7,050 bases of DNA from Campylobacterales bacterium (GTDB taxonomy: Bacteria; Campylobacterota; Campylobacteria; Campylobacterales; JAADDG01): NCBI GenBank assembly GCA_027009865.1, contig JALVCR010000289.1:1-7050 (forward strand), read 5' to 3'. Position numbers and translations under genes: made by a program. The notes beneath the pieces were generated by a model. The model saw only the letters and a list, made by a program, of their open reading frames with translations, did no database searches and was not told where the DNA came from. Position 1 is the first letter of the stretch, and the number at the start of each line of letters is the position of its first letter. This document shows, in pieces, positions 5,551 through 7,050 of this stretch.

Positions 5551-7050
5551 TTAATTTTTATTCTTTAAAGAGGCTTCTATAAATCCTTTGATTACTTTGT
5601 TTGGATTTTGTAATCTTGAGGTAAATTCGGGATGAAACTGAACTCCTATAAACCAGGGATGATTTTTTAATTCAACTGCTTCTATAAGCCCCTCTTTTGA
5701 CTCTCCGCTTATTATCATCCCCTTTTTCTCAAACATCTCTTTATATTTGGGGTTTGCTTCATATCTGTGTCTGTGTCTTTCGTAAATTTTCTCTTGATTG
5801 TCATAAACTTTTCTCAAAAGAGAGCCTTTTTTTGTTATACACTCATATTCTCCAAGCCTCATTGTTCCTCCAAGCGGGCTTTTTTGGGTTCTTATCTGTT
5901 TTTGGCCGCTTGTGTCTATAAATTCGTCTATTAGATATATTATCGGATTTTTACAATCTTTATCAAATTCGTGGGAGTTTGCGTCCTCAAGTTTTAAAAC
6001 ATTTCTTGCAAACTCTATCAAACTAAGCTGCATTCCAAGACATATCCCAAGATAGGGAATTTTATTCTCTCTTGCAAATCTGATAGCCTCTATTTTTCCT
6101 TCCACTCCTCTGTGTCCGAATCCGCCGGCTACCAAAATCCCGTCCACATTCTCCAAACTTTTTGTATTGCCCCCCTCTATATCTTCGCTGTCTATCCAAT
6201 TTATATTAACTTTGGTATTTAAATGAGCTCCCGCATGAGTTAGAGCTTCTATTAAGGATTTGTAAGACTCTTTAAGTCCCACATATTTTCCCACAAAACC
6301 TATAGTAACTTCATCTTTTGGAGCTATCACTCTTTTTACCAGAAAATCCCACTCCTCCATATCGGGATTTAATTTTCCCAAAGAGAGATTTTCGCAAATT
6401 GGCTCTAAGATATTCTCTTTTAGAAAGTTTAGCGGAACTTTATAAATAGAGGCTGCGTCGGCTGCTTCTATAACTGAATTTTTTTCAACGCCGCAAGATG
6501 ACGCGAGCTTTAATTTAAGCTCTTTTGGAAGTTTATGCTCGGTTCTGCAAATTAGCATATGGGGAGTGATTCCTATTCTTCTTAATTCTTGAACGCTGTG
6601 TTGGGTCGGTTTTGTTTTTAGCTCTCCGGCTGCCTTTATAAAGGGGATAAGAGTTACGTGAATAAACATAGCTCTCTGTTTTCCAACTTCTGCTTTCATC
6701 TCTCTTATAGCTTCCAAAAATGGAAGGCTCTCAATGTCTCCAACCGTTCCGCCTATCTCAATTATTAAGATATCTTTATCTTTTCCGGCTGTTTTGATTC
6801 TATCTTTTATTTCGTTTACAATATGGGGAACTACCTGAATTGTCTTTCCAAGATAATCGCCTCTTCTTTCTTTCTCTATTACCGATAGATATATTTGGCC
6901 TGTTGTTATGTTGTTTAATTTTGATAGATTGGTATCCAAAAATCTCTCATAATGACCGATATCTAAATCGGTTTCGGCTCCGTCAGCCGTTACAAAAACC
7001 TCTCCGTGTTCAAAGGGACTCATTGTGCCGGGATCGACATTGATATAGGG
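5551..7050 (-). CDS. pyrG: PyrG, CTP synthase (N-terminus cut by window edge)
   Basis: CTP synthase aminates UTP to CTP using ATP and glutamine, the last step of de novo CTP synthesis in the cytoplasm. The frame is open to the window edge; the first visible residues, PYINVDPGTMSPFEHGEVFV, are a classic PyrG segment, so the ATG at 7023 is internal. About 499 residues are present. By comparison with the usual 530-550, roughly 40 are missing, including the N-terminal P-loop. The synthetase domain shows EIGGTVGDIES (98-108 of the visible part) and KTKPTQHSVQELR (145-157). The class-I glutamine amidotransferase domain has GGFGHRG (309-315), GICLGMQ with nucleophile Cys337, RHRHRYE (425-431) and VQFHPEF with His473 and Glu475. 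All visible catalytic residues are intact. It lies directly upstream of recJ with a 2-nt gap, likely one operon; its promoter is outside the window. Confidence 0.98.
   Translation of the reverse strand, partial: PYINVDPGTMSPFEHGEVFVTADGAETDLDIGHYERFLDTNLSKLNNITTGQIYLSVIEKERRGDYLGKTIQVVPHIVNEIKDRIKTAGKDKDILIIEIGGTVGDIESLPFLEAIREMKAEVGKQRAMFIHVTLIPFIKAAGELKTKPTQHSVQELRRIGITPHMLICRTEHKLPKELKLKLASSCGVEKNSVIEAADAASIYKVPLNFLKENILEPICENLSLGKLNPDMEEWDFLVKRVIAPKDEVTIGFVGKYVGLKESYKSLIEALTHAGAHLNTKVNINWIDSEDIEGGNTKSLENVDGILVAGGFGHRGVEGKIEAIRFARENKIPYLGICLGMQLSLIEFARNVLKLEDANSHEFDKDCKNPIIYLIDEFIDTSGQKQIRTQKSPLGGTMRLGEYECITKKGSLLRKVYDNQEKIYERHRHRYEANPKYKEMFEKKGMIISGESKEGLIEAVELKNHPWFIGVQFHPEFTSRLQNPNKVIKGFIEASLKNKN

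Noticed and set aside
5697..5921. Plus-strand open frame within pyrG (74 codons)
   Set aside because: It is antisense to the conserved glutaminase domain of CTP synthase and has no recognisable domain.
6840..7043. Plus-strand open frame within pyrG near the window edge (67 codons)
   Set aside because: It is antisense to the conserved synthetase domain of pyrG, with no family similarity.

Overview
The window looks like chromosomal DNA from a member of the Campylobacterota (formerly Epsilonproteobacteria). The evidence is strongly AT-rich DNA, Lys/Ile-rich proteins, tight packing, pyrG directly followed by recJ (an arrangement I recall from Campylobacter jejuni), a stand-alone CetB/Aer-like PAS protein, and pseudaminic-acid genes. 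I cannot name the genus. All genes lie on the minus strand, so they are transcribed from high to low coordinates. I found no convincing plus-strand gene, RNA gene, CRISPR array or mobile element, and no gene-free stretch reaches 300 bases; the longest is about 125.

In transcription order the layout is as follows. (1) Positions 7050-3962 hold housekeeping genes: CTP synthase pyrG, whose 5' end lies beyond the window, and the single-strand DNA exonuclease recJ, 2 nt apart. (2) Positions 3961-2567 hold an independently transcribed gene. It has a clear -10 box, a small palindrome, a 5' stem-loop and a strong ribosome binding site. It encodes a secreted protein with a signal peptide, a Pro-rich stalk, a fibronectin-III-like domain and four tandem DUF4214-type units. 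An intrinsic terminator overlaps its stop codon. (3) Positions 2510-1941 hold a short cytoplasmic PAS protein carrying the Aer-type RHPDMP motif, probably a redox or energy-taxis sensor. (4) Positions 1898-1 hold the start of a nonulosonic acid operon: pseC (aminotransferase), an SpsF-type cytidylyltransferase where pseF might be expected, and the first 19 codons of pseG, which runs off the window and overlaps the previous gene.

In block 4, PseC makes the 4-amino sugar. After acetylation by PseH (not in the window), PseG removes UDP, PseI condenses the sugar with phosphoenolpyruvate, and a cytidylyltransferase makes the CMP-sugar used to glycosylate flagellin or surface polysaccharide. PyrG supplies CTP, but its presence here is probably coincidental. 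Most of the window is ordinary. The items most worth a second look are the SpsF-for-PseF position, the multi-repeat DUF4214 secreted protein with its own regulatory region, and the overlapping pseG start. I see no convincing undescribed multi-gene system.
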